DNA of 64,000 nt. Origin: Avibacterium gallinarum. Lineage in GTDB: Bacteria; Pseudomonadota; Gammaproteobacteria; Enterobacterales; Pasteurellaceae. Position 1 is the first letter of the stretch, and each line of letters starts with the position of its first letter. This document shows, in pieces, positions 8,203 through 17,431 of the stretch. The notes beneath the pieces are model-generated. The model saw only the letters and a program-made list of their open reading frames with translations. It was not told where the DNA came from and searched no databases. The DNA is taken from positions 1 to 64,000 of the forward strand of contig NZ_PQVJ01000007.1 of NCBI RefSeq assembly GCF_002921135.1. Reading direction: 5' to 3'. Made by a program: the position numbers and the translations under genes.

Positions 8203-8715
8203 ATGAGCAAAACAACAGCAAAATGGATGCGGATTTTGCACCGCTATTTCGGATTTTTATTATTAGTCATTATGTCGATTTATGCCCTGACTGGCATCGT
8301 GTTGATTTATCGAGATACCAACATTTTCAAACGTTCAGTCTATATCGAAAAAAACATTTCCCCCCAACTCACTGAACAACAGCTTGGGCAGAAATTACGC
8401 ATAAAAAATTTATTGATCAGCGAGAAAAAAGATGACGTGCTTTATTTTAAGCAAGGGGAATATCACAGCAAAACGGGGGAAGTAAAATATCACGCAATGG
8501 AATACCCAGGCTGGCTCGCTGAACTAAATCGCCTACACTTAGGCAATTCGCAATATCCCTATTCTTGGCTCACTACCCTTTTCGGCATTTCTCTGCTCTT
8601 TTTCTGCATAAGCTCCCTATGGCTTATCCCAGGCTCAAAGAAAATGCTAAAACGTAGCCTATGGTTTATCCTGACCGGTGCAGTAATGGCTATGGTTGTG
8701 ATTTTGACGGATTAG
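8203..8715 (+). CDS. PepSY-associated transmembrane protein
   Basis: This is an inner-membrane protein of 170 residues. It opens with a basic stretch and a first membrane helix (YFGFLLLVIMSIYALTGIVL). A periplasmic segment of about 80 residues includes YFKQGEYHSKTGEVKYHAMEYPGW, which resembles a PepSY module, and two C-terminal helices follow (TTLFGISLLFFCISSLWLIP and LWFILTGAVMAMVVIL). Short proteins of this kind commonly sit beside siderophore receptors and are suspected to help release or reduce iron in the periplasm, but the mechanism is not established. It is divergent from the TonB receptor and shares its Fur-type control region. No ribosome site is obvious before the ATG. Confidence 0.8.
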   Translation: MSKTTAKWMRILHRYFGFLLLVIMSIYALTGIVLIYRDTNIFKRSVYIEKNISPQLTEQQLGQKLRIKNLLISEKKDDVLYFKQGEYHSKTGEVKYHAMEYPGWLAELNRLHLGNSQYPYSWLTTLFGISLLFFCISSLWLIPGSKKMLKRSLWFILTGAVMAMVVILTD

Positions 8716-8744
8716 GGGAGGCGAAAAAATAAAGTGCGGTGCAA

Positions 8745-8769
8745 AATAAGGCGATTTTTTCGCCTTATT
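8745..8769 (-). terminator. Terminator overlapping the hemA stop
   Basis: AATAAGGCG (8745-8753) pairs with CGCCTTATT (8761-8769) around a T-rich loop. On the minus strand the stem runs into TTATTTT. The hairpin overlaps the last codons of hemA and separates it from the convergent gene. Confidence 0.7.
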
Positions 8770-10069
8770 CTGGTTTGGTTTGAATTTCTTGCGAAAAGGC
8801 TTGCAAGCCTTGTGCGTTGCCTGATTTCACCATGGCTTGCATGGCTTGGGTAGGGGTGTGGATTAATTTATTCATTAGTTTGTAACTTAATTCTTGCAAA
8901 ATTTGCTCCGCACTTTCGCCTTGCTGTAAGGCACTCAAGGCTTTTTCAAGCATTTCTTGGCGGGTTTGCTCCGCTTCTTCACGATAACGGCGAATTAAAT
9001 TAGAAAATTGATGCACCTTGAGCCATTCAAAAAAGGCTTGGTTTTCTTCGTCAATAATCTGTTCTGCTTCGGCGGAAGCCTGTTCGCGCTGGGTGAGATT
9101 ACGCTGAATGATATTTTGCAAATCATCAACGGTGTAATGATAAACGCTTTCCACTTCGCCTGCGCTTTCTTCTACATCACGCGGTACGGCAATATCCACA
9201 ATCAGCATAGGATTATAGCAACGCTTTTTCTGCGCTTGTTGCACCATTGCTTGGCTGATTAGGGTGTTTGGGCTGCCTGTCGAGCTGATCACAATATCGG
9301 CCTGATCTAAGCCTGCTTGAAGATCATCTAACCCTACCACACGAATTTTCTGCGCAGATCCCAATTTTTCCACTAACTGTTCAGCGCGAGCAAGGGTTCG
9401 GTTAGCAATGGTTAAACTTTTCACGCCGTGGCGTAATAAATGGCGAGCCACCAATTCGATGGTTTCGCCCGCACCGACAAGTAAAATATTCAGCTGACGT
9501 AGGCTGTCAAAAATTTGACGAGCGAGCGTGCAGGCGGTATAGGCCACCGATACGGCATTTTCACCGATACTGGTTTCCGTGCGCACACGCTTTGCAGTGG
9601 AAAAGGTTTTTTGGAATAAGCGAGAAAGCTGGCCAGAAATCGCCCCTTGATGTTGCTGATAATAATCCTCACTCAGCTGATAGGCTTGCTTCACTTGCCC
9701 TAAAATTTGCGGCTCACCCAACACAAGGGAATCCAATCCGCACGCGACACGCATTAAATGCTGCGTAGCAAACTGGTTTTGTTTGACATAAAGGCTGTGC
9801 TTGAGTTCTTCTTTGTCGATCTGATGAATTTCGCTCAGCCAGTCAATACATTGGCGTTGCCATTGGGCATCATCTTGTGGGGAAATAGCTTTATTATGAA
9901 AATACACTTCCGTGCGGTTGCAGGTGGACAAAATCACGGCACTGTCTGCCAAAGCAGCTTGCTCGATTTGTTGCAATGCCTGCTCGCGTTTTTCATCAGA
10001 AAACGCCACTTTTTCACGCAATGCCACAGAAGCGGTTTTATGGTTAATGCCTAAAACAAGAATTGTCAT
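8765..10069 (-). CDS. hemA: Glutamyl-tRNA reductase
   Basis: It reduces glutamate on tRNA-Glu to glutamate-1-semialdehyde, the first committed step of tetrapyrrole synthesis by the C5 route. The protein has 434 residues, near the usual 415-425. The N-terminal catalytic domain includes STCNRTE with the nucleophile Cys50 and [21 protein letters not shown]. The NADPH-binding domain starts [20 protein letters not shown], and a helical dimerisation domain ends the protein. Its presence means this organism can begin heme synthesis, unlike H. influenzae. It lies 147 bases downstream of gloB in the same direction, behind a terminator-like hairpin. Confidence 0.97.
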   Translation of the reverse strand: MTILVLGINHKTASVALREKVAFSDEKREQALQQIEQAALADSAVILSTCNRTEVYFHNKAISPQDDAQWQRQCIDWLSEIHQIDKEELKHSLYVKQNQFATQHLMRVACGLDSLVLGEPQILGQVKQAYQLSEDYYQQHQGAISGQLSRLFQKTFSTAKRVRTETSIGENAVSVAYTACTLARQIFDSLRQLNILLVGAGETIELVARHLLRHGVKSLTIANRTLARAEQLVEKLGSAQKIRVVGLDDLQAGLDQADIVISSTGSPNTLISQAMVQQAQKKRCYNPMLIVDIAVPRDVEESAGEVESVYHYTVDDLQNIIQRNLTQREQASAEAEQIIDEENQAFFEWLKVHQFSNLIRRYREEAEQTRQEMLEKALSALQQGESAEQILQELSYKLMNKLIHTPTQAMQAMVKSGNAQGLQAFSQEIQTKPE

Positions 10070-10137
10070 AAATTAATTGAAATTTGACCGCACTTTCGGT
10101 CAAGCCCCCACAAAATAAAAAGAAAGAAAATAAAAAC

Positions 10138-10172
10138 TTGCTCATTCTAAGCAATTATTTGCCATTGAGCAA
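10138..10172 (-). terminator. Probable terminator of gloB
   Basis: TTGCTCA at 10138-10144 pairs with TGAGCAA at 10166-10172. Within the 21-base loop GCAA can pair with TTGC. On the minus strand the stem is followed by GTTTTTATTTT. An uptake signal lies close by at 10089. Confidence 0.55.
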
Positions 10173-10216
10173 ATAGGATTGCCCTTTCGTAGCGAAAAGC
10201 AAAATTTTTGTTCAAT

Positions 10217-10918
10217 TTACTGCTGATCTTTTAATTGTCGCCATTGGGTAAATTGCGCCAAATTTTCTGCTTGTAAGAACGGATTGATTCGTTTTTCTAG
10301 CCCTAAGGTGGTAGGTAAACTTGGCTGGTGCTGTTGGCGTAGATCAGCAATTTTCGCTACATAATCTGTCAAAAATACCGATTTTGGCAACACTTTCTCG
10401 GCAAACTGTAAATTGCTTAAGGTATATTCGTGCGCAGGGCAAACAATAGTGCTATCAAGCAAGGCTTTGAGCCGCTGGAGCGAATCAAACATTTGTGCGT
10501 AATCCCCCGTAAACACGCGGCCACAGCCGCCGGAAAATAAGGTATCACCACAAAATAAATGGCCGTCCACCACAAAACTCACGTGATTTTCCGTGTGTCC
10601 GCCCGAGGGCAGCACTTGGATTTGATAATGCGTGGTGCGAATTTCCCCTTCATTAATGATTTGCGTTGCGCCCAAGTCTGCGGTTTCTTGTGGGCCAAAC
10701 ACAGGGACATTGGGATAATGCTGTTTAAATTCAGCCAAGCCGCCAACGTGATCTTGATGCTTATGGGTAAGTAGCACCGCTTCCACTTCAAGCTGATGTT
10801 GCTGTAAATAAGCAAGCAGAGGCGCACTTTCTGCGATGTCGATCACAATTACAGGTAAATTTTCTCGTGCATACAGCCAAATATAGTTATCATCAAGAGC
10901 AGGAATGGGTACTAACAT
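10217..10918 (-). CDS. gloB: Hydroxyacylglutathione hydrolase (glyoxalase II)
   Basis: It hydrolyses S-D-lactoylglutathione to D-lactate and glutathione, the second step of methylglyoxal detoxification. The metallo-beta-lactamase signature [10 protein letters not shown] supplies His52, His54, Asp56 and His57. The later metal ligands are visible in [25 protein letters not shown] and VCPAHEYT. From the ATG at 10918 the protein has 233 residues, and AAGGA lies seven bases upstream. The frame extends 45 codons further but that part overlaps yafS and is not typical. The start lies only 17 bases from that of the divergent yafS, an arrangement also seen in E. coli. Confidence 0.95.
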   Translation of the reverse strand: MLVPIPALDDNYIWLYARENLPVIVIDIAESAPLLAYLQQHQLEVEAVLLTHKHQDHVGGLAEFKQHYPNVPVFGPQETADLGATQIINEGEIRTTHYQIQVLPSGGHTENHVSFVVDGHLFCGDTLFSGGCGRVFTGDYAQMFDSLQRLKALLDSTIVCPAHEYTLSNLQFAEKVLPKSVFLTDYVAKIADLRQQHQPSLPTTLGLEKRINPFLQAENLAQFTQWRQLKDQQ

Positions 10919-10935
10919 ATTGATCCTTATTAAAA

Positions 10936-11667
10936 ATGAAGTGGAATATTCTAAACAATGCACAAATAGAAACACCGCTAAGCTGGCAACAAGTGCCACA
11001 AGGTGCGCGCTATTGTAGCCTAATTCAGCAATATTTAACAAAGCACTTTGCACAAATTTCGGGAGATTATTGCCTCAAATTGGGCGCGTTAAGTGGTGAA
11101 GTGGCGTATTATCCTTGCGATCAACAAATTATTGTGAGCGAAAAAATTCCGCAAAATTTGACCGCACTTTCACAATGCCCACACATCGATTTGGTGCAAG
11201 CTCGAGCCACGGCGCTGCCTTTTATTGATGAATGTTTCTCTGCCTGCTTGCTTGCGCACGGCTTGCATTTCACCGTTGATCCGCACCAAGTGTTACGCGA
11301 AATTACGCGTACGCTCAATCAAGACGGGATCTTATTTCTTTCATTATTTAATCCACTCAGCCTATTTTCCCTTAAACAACATTTGCCTTTTGGCACAAAT
11401 AAATTGCCGTTTCACCCTTATTTTGCCAGTCGGATTGTGGATTGGCTGAGCCTGCTCAATTTCGATCTGCTTGATCAGCAATGCTTATCCTTGCAAGGAA
11501 AACCCCATTATTTTGGCGAAATGATGATCATTGTGGCCCAAAAGCGCACGCTGCCAATGACCTTAAATCCCCAAACATCGCCCTTTTCCCCTGTTCTCAA
11601 CCCAGCTAATGCTTTTCGCCAAGCCGCCAAAGCGGAAAGGCTTATCAAAGACAACTCATTGAAATAA
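10936..11667 (+). CDS. yafS: YafS-like SAM-dependent methyltransferase
   Basis: This is a predicted class I methyltransferase of 243 residues whose substrate is unknown. Hallmarks shared with E. coli YafS are [10 protein letters not shown] near the front, [29 protein letters not shown] in pieces in the middle, [19 protein letters not shown] and [12 protein letters not shown]. The GxGxG SAM motif is degenerate (LGALSGE), as in E. coli. The gene is divergent from gloB with only 17 bases between the two ATGs, so its promoter must lie inside gloB or in its leader. No ribosome site is obvious. An uptake signal at about 11160 lies within the gene. Confidence 0.8.
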   Translation: MKWNILNNAQIETPLSWQQVPQGARYCSLIQQYLTKHFAQISGDYCLKLGALSGEVAYYPCDQQIIVSEKIPQNLTALSQCPHIDLVQARATALPFIDECFSACLLAHGLHFTVDPHQVLREITRTLNQDGILFLSLFNPLSLFSLKQHLPFGTNKLPFHPYFASRIVDWLSLLNFDLLDQQCLSLQGKPHYFGEMMIIVAQKRTLPMTLNPQTSPFSPVLNPANAFRQAAKAERLIKDNSLK

Positions 11668-11700
11668 CAAGCTAGTTTTGCTTTTTAACAGGATTTCCCC

Positions 11701-11729
11701 TTGCTGAATAGGCGAAACTTGCCTATTAT
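11701..11729 (+). promoter_or_regulatory. Sigma-70 promoter of ycaO
   Basis: TTGCTG (11701-11706) and TATTAT (11724-11729) are separated by 17 bases, about 55 bases upstream of the ycaO ATG. GGAGAACAGGAA gives the ribosome site. Confidence 0.65.
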
Positions 11730-11784
11730 GCACGGCTCAATATGATTCGCCCCTTGGACAATATGAAATAACGGAGAACAGGAA

Positions 11785-13554
11785 ATGACCGAACAAACCT
11801 TTATTCCCGGCAAAGACGCCGCTCTTGAAGATAGCATTGCAAAATTTCAGCAAAAATTGACCGCACTTGGTTTCGATATTGAAGAAGCCTCGTGGCTCAA
11901 TCCCGTGCCGAATGTTTGGTCTGTGCATATTCGTGATAAAGATTGCCCGCAATGCTTCACTAACGGTAAAGGGGCGAGCAAAAAAGCGGCGCTGGCTTCT
12001 GCTTTAGGGGAATATTTTGAACGTCTCTCCACCAACTATTTCTTTGCCGATTATTACCTTGGTCAAGATCTTGCCAATGCGCCTTTTGTACATTATCCCA
12101 ATGAAAAATGGTTTGAAATTGAAGATGAAACCGAACTGCCCGAAGGCATTTTAGATGAGCATTTATTGGCTTATTATGATCCCAATGGCGAATTAACACC
12201 TGATTTATTGATCGATCTCCAATCGGGCAATGCAGAACGTGGCATTGTGGCAATGCCTTATGAGCGCCAATCCGATAACCAAACGGTGTATATTCCACAA
12301 AGCATTATCGCCAACCTTTATGTTTCCAATGGAATGTCCGCAGGCAACAGCTTGTTTGAAGCACGTGTGCAAGGGCTTTCAGAAGTGTTTGAGCGTTATG
12401 TGAAAAACAAAATCATTGCAGAGGCCATTAGCTTGCCGCTTATTCCACAAGATGTAATGCAGCGCTACCCTGCAGTGCAAGAAGCCATTGCCACCCTTGA
12501 ACAAGAAGGCTTTCCAATTTTAGCTTATGATGCGTCCTTAGGCGGGAAATATCCTGTAATCTGTGTGGTGTTGCTCAATCCACAAAATGGCACTTGCTTT
12601 GCCTCTTTCGGCGCGCACCCTAATTTTGGCGTGGCATTGGAACGCACGGTAACTGAATTATTACAAGGCCGCAGCCTGAAAGATCTTGATGTGTTCACGC
12701 CGCCTTCTTTCAATAATGATGATGTGGCAGAACACGCCAATTTGGAAACGCATTTTATTGATTCAAGCGGTTTAATTTCTTGGGATTTATTCAAACAAGA
12801 GAGCGATTATCCTTTTGTGGACTGGGATTTTTCTGGCACAACGGAGCAAGAATATCAAAATTTGATGGCAATTTTCCAAGCGCTCAATCAGGAAGTCTAT
12901 ATTATGGATTATCAGCATCTCGGCGTTTACGCTTGCCGCATTATTGTGCCGGGAATGTCGGATATTTACCCTGCGGACGATTTAATCTACGCCAATAACA
13001 ATATGGGAATGGATTGGCGCGAGATCTTGCTTGATTTACCCCATTTCCATCACGATCAAGACACTTATCAAGAATTGCTTGATGAGCTTGACGAACAAGG
13101 CATTGATGATGCTACCCGCGTGCGTGAGTTTATTGGCATCGTGCCACCGCCAAAATCGGGCTGGACAACCTTGCGTATTGGTGAACTCAAAGCAATGCTC
13201 TATCTTGCCACACAAGATTTAGAAAATGCCTTAGATTGGGCAAGCTGGACACTAAATATGAATCAATCGGTATTCACATCAGAACGCGCGAATTATTACC
13301 GCTGTTTAGTCAATAGCCTAGAATTATTCCTTGATGAAAACCGCGATCCCGCTCAATATCGTGCGGTATTTGAGAAAATGTATGGCAAAAGTGCGTTGGA
13401 ATTTGCTTGGAATGCCATTCAAGGCGGCAATCCGTTCTATGATTTATTGGCTGATGATGAGCATTTACAACAATTCCACGCGCATCAAAAATTACTCAAC
13501 GCCTATCATAAATTGCAAAAAGCCAAAACAGACTACTGGCAAAGTGCGGTTTAA
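11785..13554 (+). CDS. ycaO: YcaO-domain protein (RimO partner)
   Basis: YcaO proteins bind ATP and activate amide bonds. The E. coli orthologue, of similar length (586 against 589 residues here), is linked to beta-methylthiolation of ribosomal protein S12 together with RimO. Typical elements are KGASKKAALASALGEYFERLS near residues 53-75 (in pieces), GNSLFEARVQGLSEVFERYVK with conserved Glu residues near 190-210, and a late proline-rich GIVPPPKSGW. The C-terminal third is helical and repeat-like. The last residues (WQSAV) are encoded by an uptake signal. There is no peptide-precursor gene nearby, which argues against a natural-product cluster. Confidence 0.92.
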   Translation: MTEQTFIPGKDAALEDSIAKFQQKLTALGFDIEEASWLNPVPNVWSVHIRDKDCPQCFTNGKGASKKAALASALGEYFERLSTNYFFADYYLGQDLANAPFVHYPNEKWFEIEDETELPEGILDEHLLAYYDPNGELTPDLLIDLQSGNAERGIVAMPYERQSDNQTVYIPQSIIANLYVSNGMSAGNSLFEARVQGLSEVFERYVKNKIIAEAISLPLIPQDVMQRYPAVQEAIATLEQEGFPILAYDASLGGKYPVICVVLLNPQNGTCFASFGAHPNFGVALERTVTELLQGRSLKDLDVFTPPSFNNDDVAEHANLETHFIDSSGLISWDLFKQESDYPFVDWDFSGTTEQEYQNLMAIFQALNQEVYIMDYQHLGVYACRIIVPGMSDIYPADDLIYANNNMGMDWREILLDLPHFHHDQDTYQELLDELDEQGIDDATRVREFIGIVPPPKSGWTTLRIGELKAMLYLATQDLENALDWASWTLNMNQSVFTSERANYYRCLVNSLELFLDENRDPAQYRAVFEKMYGKSALEFAWNAIQGGNPFYDLLADDEHLQQFHAHQKLLNAYHKLQKAKTDYWQSAV

Positions 13555-13688
13555 GATAAAATAGAAAATAAGGCGTGCAACCGCCGCCTTACTTATCCAA
13601 TGTATTTTTTTGTGATCTGTGCCAAAGAAATAAATTGAGATTAAGGTTATGATACCAAAGGCTCTTTTCTTACCATAAGGAGTTTTTT

Positions 13689-14111
13689 ATGCAAAATTGG
13701 ACACCCGAAATGTGGCAACCTGCCCTAATTGGTTTAGTAGTAGGTTTTGTCCTCGCTTATTTATTATTACGCTTTACTAAGGATTCAGTGAAAAAACAAG
13801 TGAAAACGGAAGCTGAATTACAAAAAGTAAAATCCGAATTGGATCAACAAAAACAACATTTGGAAAAACATTTTTCTGAAAGTGCAGATTTATTGAAAAC
13901 CCTCGCGCAGGATTATCAAAAACTGTATCAACATTTAGCGACCTCTTCTGTTCAGCTATTACCTCAATTAGAAAATAAATCGTTATTTGAGAACCAACTC
14001 GAACAAAAAAAACCAGAAGAAACTACCACAGAAGCCGAAAACAGCTCTGAAGAAAATGCCCCAAGAGATTATTCTGAAGGATCTTCAGGTATCTTAAAAG
14101 CCGAAAAATAG
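13689..14111 (+). CDS. zapG: ZapG/YhcB inner-membrane division protein
   Basis: YhcB (ZapG, DUF1043) is an inner-membrane protein tied to cell division and envelope growth. The 140 residues show one N-terminal membrane helix (PALIGLVVGFVLAYLLL, about 11-27), a coiled coil (KTEAELQKVKSELDQQKQHLEKHF), the conserved LLKTLAQDYQKLYQHLATSS, and the diagnostic C-terminal PRDYSEGSSGIL. AAGGAG lies seven bases before the ATG. A good terminator follows, so it is a single-gene unit. Confidence 0.92.
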   Translation: MQNWTPEMWQPALIGLVVGFVLAYLLLRFTKDSVKKQVKTEAELQKVKSELDQQKQHLEKHFSESADLLKTLAQDYQKLYQHLATSSVQLLPQLENKSLFENQLEQKKPEETTTEAENSSEENAPRDYSEGSSGILKAEK

Positions 14112-14136
14112 TCCTTAATGATTTCCTAACCCTTTG

Positions 14137-14171
14137 AAAAACGGTGAGTTTTAAAACAACACACCGTTTTT
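14137..14171 (+). terminator. Intrinsic terminator of zapG
   Basis: AAAAACGGTG (14137-14146) pairs with CACCGTTTTT (14162-14171) around a 15-base loop. The T-run is part of the 3' arm. Confidence 0.8.
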
Positions 14172-14205
14172 ATTGTCCGCTAATTTCAAGAATATATAAA
14201 ACCCA

Positions 14206-14234
14206 TTAAACGAATCAGATTTTTAGTGTAAAAT
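14206..14234 (+). promoter_or_regulatory. Candidate promoter of nrdB
   Basis: TTAAAC (14206-14211) and TAAAAT (14229-14234) are separated by 17 bases, 39 bases before the nrdB ATG. The -10 box is good and the -35 box is weak. I did not see a convincing NrdR box. Confidence 0.5.
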
Positions 14235-14273
14235 ACGAGCCATTCTCAATTAAAAAGATGTAAGGATATTTCT

Positions 14274-15404
14274 ATGGCATACACCACTTTCTCACAAACC
14301 AAAAACGATCAGCTCAAAGAACCAATGTTCTTCGGGCAAAATGTCAACGTCGCCCGTTACGATCAACAAAAATACGAAACCTTTGAAAAACTAATAGAAA
14401 AGCAACTTTCTTTCTTCTGGCGTCCCGAAGAAGTGGACGTGTCGCAAGATCGCATTGACTATGCCGCCCTACCCGAACACGAAAAACATATTTTTATCAG
14501 TAACTTAAAGTATCAAACTCTGCTTGATTCCATTCAAGGTCGTAGCCCAAATGTGGCGCTATTGCCATTGGTTTCTATTCCTGAACTGGAAACGTGGATC
14601 GAAACTTGGACATTCTCTGAAACCATTCACAGCCGTTCATACACCCACATTATCCGCAATATCGTCAATGATCCTTCTATCGTTTTTGATGATATTGTGA
14701 CTAACGAAGAAATCATCAAACGTGCAAAAGACATTTCTGCCTACTACGATGATTTAATCCGCGACAGCCAGCTTTACAGCCTTTATGGTGAAGGCACGTA
14801 CACCGTGGACGGCAAAGAATGTGTCGTCACCCTACGTAATCTGAAAAAACAACTTTACCTCTGCTTAATGAGCGTAAACGCCTTAGAAGCCATTCGTTTC
14901 TATGTATCTTTCGCCTGCTCTTTCGCCTTTGCTGAGCGCAAACTGATGGAAGGTAACGCGAAAATCATCAAATTTATCGCCCGTGATGAAGCATTACATT
15001 TAACCGGTACTCAACACATTCTAAACATTATGGCAGCAGGGCAAGATGATCCTGAAATGGCTGAAATTGCCGAAGAATGTAAGCAAGAAGCCTATGAACT
15101 TTTCCTAGCTGCCGCGGAACAAGAGAAAGAATGGGCTGATTATTTATTTAAAGATGGTTCAATGATTGGCTTAAATAAAGATATTTTGGTGCAATATGTA
15201 GAATACATCACCAATATCCGTATGCAAGCAGTCGGCTTACCATTGCCATTTGAAGCCCGCTCAAACCCAATCCCTTGGATCAACGCGTGGTTGGTGTCGG
15301 ACAATGTACAAGTCGCCCCACAAGAAGTGGAAGTGAGTTCTTATCTTGTTGGTCAAATTGATTCAAAAGTCGATACCAGCGATTTTGGGGATTTTGATCT
15401 GTAA
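14274..15404 (+). CDS. nrdB: Class Ia ribonucleotide reductase beta subunit
   Basis: NrdB holds the diferric-tyrosyl radical that starts reduction of ribonucleotides in the NrdA subunit. The 376-residue protein has all expected residues, shifted by one from E. coli R2: Asp85, Glu116 and His119 ([12 protein letters not shown]), the radical Tyr123 in the same stretch, and a second iron pair in [13 protein letters not shown]. The C-terminal [10 protein letters not shown]...DFGDFDL tail should dock on NrdA. nrdA is not adjacent: the upstream gene is zapG with its own terminator. The ferredoxin gene yfaE lies just downstream but points the other way. Confidence 0.97.
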   Translation: MAYTTFSQTKNDQLKEPMFFGQNVNVARYDQQKYETFEKLIEKQLSFFWRPEEVDVSQDRIDYAALPEHEKHIFISNLKYQTLLDSIQGRSPNVALLPLVSIPELETWIETWTFSETIHSRSYTHIIRNIVNDPSIVFDDIVTNEEIIKRAKDISAYYDDLIRDSQLYSLYGEGTYTVDGKECVVTLRNLKKQLYLCLMSVNALEAIRFYVSFACSFAFAERKLMEGNAKIIKFIARDEALHLTGTQHILNIMAAGQDDPEMAEIAEECKQEAYELFLAAAEQEKEWADYLFKDGSMIGLNKDILVQYVEYITNIRMQAVGLPLPFEARSNPIPWINAWLVSDNVQVAPQEVEVSSYLVGQIDSKVDTSDFGDFDL

Positions 15405-15424
15405 TAAATTTATGGAAAATTCTG

Positions 15425-15463
15425 ACCGCACTTTTAGATAATTAAAGTGCGGTTATTTTTTTC
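15425..15463 (+). terminator. nrdB terminator made of two facing uptake signals
   Basis: ACCGCACTTT (15425-15434) pairs with AAAGTGCGGT (15444-15453) around a nine-base loop, and a run of T follows at 15456-15463. Both arms are exact uptake-signal cores. Confidence 0.85.
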
Positions 15464-15593
15464 TTTGTTTTTTAGATTGCGCTTTAAGTTTAATTGAACG
15501 CTTTTTCTTTGACGTTGATAAGTTCCATTTTTCTAAACTTTTATTTTCATTCGGGCAATTTACACGGGGAGTAAAACGGTTAAAGTTTTTACC
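15459..15593. repeat. Truncated copy of the palindromic repeat element
   Basis: This stretch matches two separated parts of the copy at 15903-16140. TTTTTCTTTG and GTTGATAA (15514-15521) correspond to 15911-15927. TTTTTCTAAA at about 15528, TCGGGC, ACGGGGA and CGGTTAA correspond to 16083-16136. The central palindromes of the fuller copy are missing, as if deleted. Confidence 0.6.
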
Positions 15594-15842
15594 TCATAAC
15601 TCCAACTCCAAATCACTTTCCACTTGGCAGCAGCAAAGTAGCACTTCATTTTCATTTACAAAAGCAAGTGGGGGTTCATTATAGCGGACTTTACCCTTTT
15701 TTATTTTTGTGCGACAAGCGCCGCAATAACCCGAACGGCACTGATATTCTGGATAAATGCCGTTGATTTCTAATTTTTGGAGTAACGACATTTCGTTGTA
15801 GTGTTCAAGGGTGATTTTTTGTTTTAATAGGGTGATTTTCAT
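15594..15842 (-). CDS. yfaE: 2Fe-2S ferredoxin, NrdB cofactor maintenance
   Basis: This is a small plant-type ferredoxin of 82 residues. The cluster motif CRSGYCGACRTK provides three cysteines, and LLCCCQ near residue 70 provides the fourth. In E. coli YfaE reduces the met form of NrdB so that the diferric-tyrosyl radical can be rebuilt, and the gene is the last of the nrdAB-yfaE operon. Here it is on the opposite strand and convergent with nrdB, 189 bases away, so it needs its own promoter within the repeat-rich region upstream. Confidence 0.9.
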   Translation of the reverse strand: MKITLLKQKITLEHYNEMSLLQKLEINGIYPEYQCRSGYCGACRTKIKKGKVRYNEPPLAFVNENEVLLCCCQVESDLELEL

Positions 15843-15902
15843 CGTTTAAAATGGAATATTGAAATAATAGTGTTCGAGTAAAATTTTCTTTTTTTGCTTT
15901 AA

Positions 15903-16140
15903 ATTGCTTTTTTCTTTGGGTTGATAACGGGTTTCGCCGTTGGCGACTTCCTTTCTTTTGCTTACCCAAAAGAAAGGAAGCAAAGAAAAGGGAACCCCGA
16001 TCAAACAGCTTTTTCCTCATTCCAATAAAATTTTCTTTACGAAAAATCAGCCTGATGTTCGCTTCGCTCTCGCTCGGCGTGATTTTTCTAAAAATTTTAT
16101 CTCCACTCGGGCGGTTTGGACGGGGAATACGGTTAAGGCA
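15903..16140 (+). repeat. Palindromic repeat element, fuller copy
   Basis: The left end TTGCTTTTTTCTTTGGG is followed by GATAACGGGTTTCGC, then a palindrome with 14-base arms (15947-15960 and 15967-15980, six-base loop). A second stem-loop follows, GAAAAATCA-GCC with GGC-GTGATTTTTC at about 16041-16089, and the element ends with TCGGGC, ACGGGGA and CGGTTAA. The left third recurs inverted at 16413-16513, and the two ends recur at 15459-15593. Confidence 0.65.
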
Positions 16141-16302
16141 AATTTTAAAGTGCGGTGGGAATTTTTGAAGTTTTAAAATTCTGTAGAAAATAGCCGCACT
16201 TTTCATATTACAAAATAGGAAAATAAATCTCTTCACCTACTTTGCTCTAATTTTCAAACAAAATGTAGAAGAGAGAAAGAATTAATCTCCCCTGTAAATT
16301 GC

Positions 16303-16397
16303 CTTCATTTTTAACAAATTTTTAGAAAAGTAACGCCTGAACGCAGCGTAGCGAGTATGGGCTTACTTTTCGTCAAGAAAATTTGTTAAAAATGAAG
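16303..16397. repeat. Long two-stage hairpin element
   Basis: A perfect 20-base stem (16303-16322 with 16378-16397) is followed inward by a nine-base stem GAAAAGTAA with TTACTTTTC (16325-16333 with 16363-16371), and then GCC with GGC. The loop contains GAACGCAGCGTAGCGAG, similar in plan to the second stem-loop of the nearby repeat. It could be a mobile palindromic unit or a structured RNA. No coding potential is seen. Confidence 0.7.
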
Positions 16398-16412
16398 ATC
16401 AGCAATTTAGTC

Positions 16413-16513
16413 GGGTGCTTTTTTCTTTGCCTACTTTCTTTTGAGCAAGCAAAAGAAAGTAGGTCGCTCAACGAGCGAAACCCGTTATCACTCCCAAAGA
16501 AAAAAGCAATTAA
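16413..16513 (-). repeat. Palindromic repeat element, inverted partial copy
   Basis: In reverse this stretch reads TTGCTTTTTTCTTTGGG, GATAACGGGTTTCGC and then a palindrome. It matches 15905-15985 with few differences. The palindrome has perfect 14-base arms (16430-16443 and 16450-16463) with a six-base loop. Base changes in one arm relative to the other copy are matched in the opposite arm, so the stem is kept. Confidence 0.7.
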
Positions 16514-16606
16514 CCAACGATAACGTCCAAACAAAAAAGTGCGGTCATTTTCCACGGAATTTTAAAAAATCCAAAAATTCCCACCGCACTTTTAATTCAA
16601 CAAACC

Positions 16607-17422
<816 letters not shown>

Positions 17423-17431
17423 CTACTCCTG

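Larger units (their letters stand above)
15843..16606. other. 764-base gene-free region with palindromic repeats
   Basis: No credible gene lies between yfaE and dapB. The long minus-strand frame at 15805-16236 reads low-complexity basic sequence and overlaps the repeats. The region contains uptake signals at about 16148, 16537 and 16582, two related palindromic elements in opposite orientation (15903-16140 and 16413-16513), and an independent long hairpin at 16303-16397. The stretch 16201-16302 shows nothing recognisable. Confidence 0.7.

Noticed and set aside
11785-13554. YcaO as part of a thiazole/oxazole peptide cluster
   Set aside because: There is no precursor peptide, dehydrogenase or E1-like partner nearby, and length and pattern match the housekeeping YcaO.
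15805-16236. 143-codon minus-strand frame
   Set aside because: It overlaps yfaE and reads the repeat element as basic low-complexity protein, with no ribosome site or family similarity.
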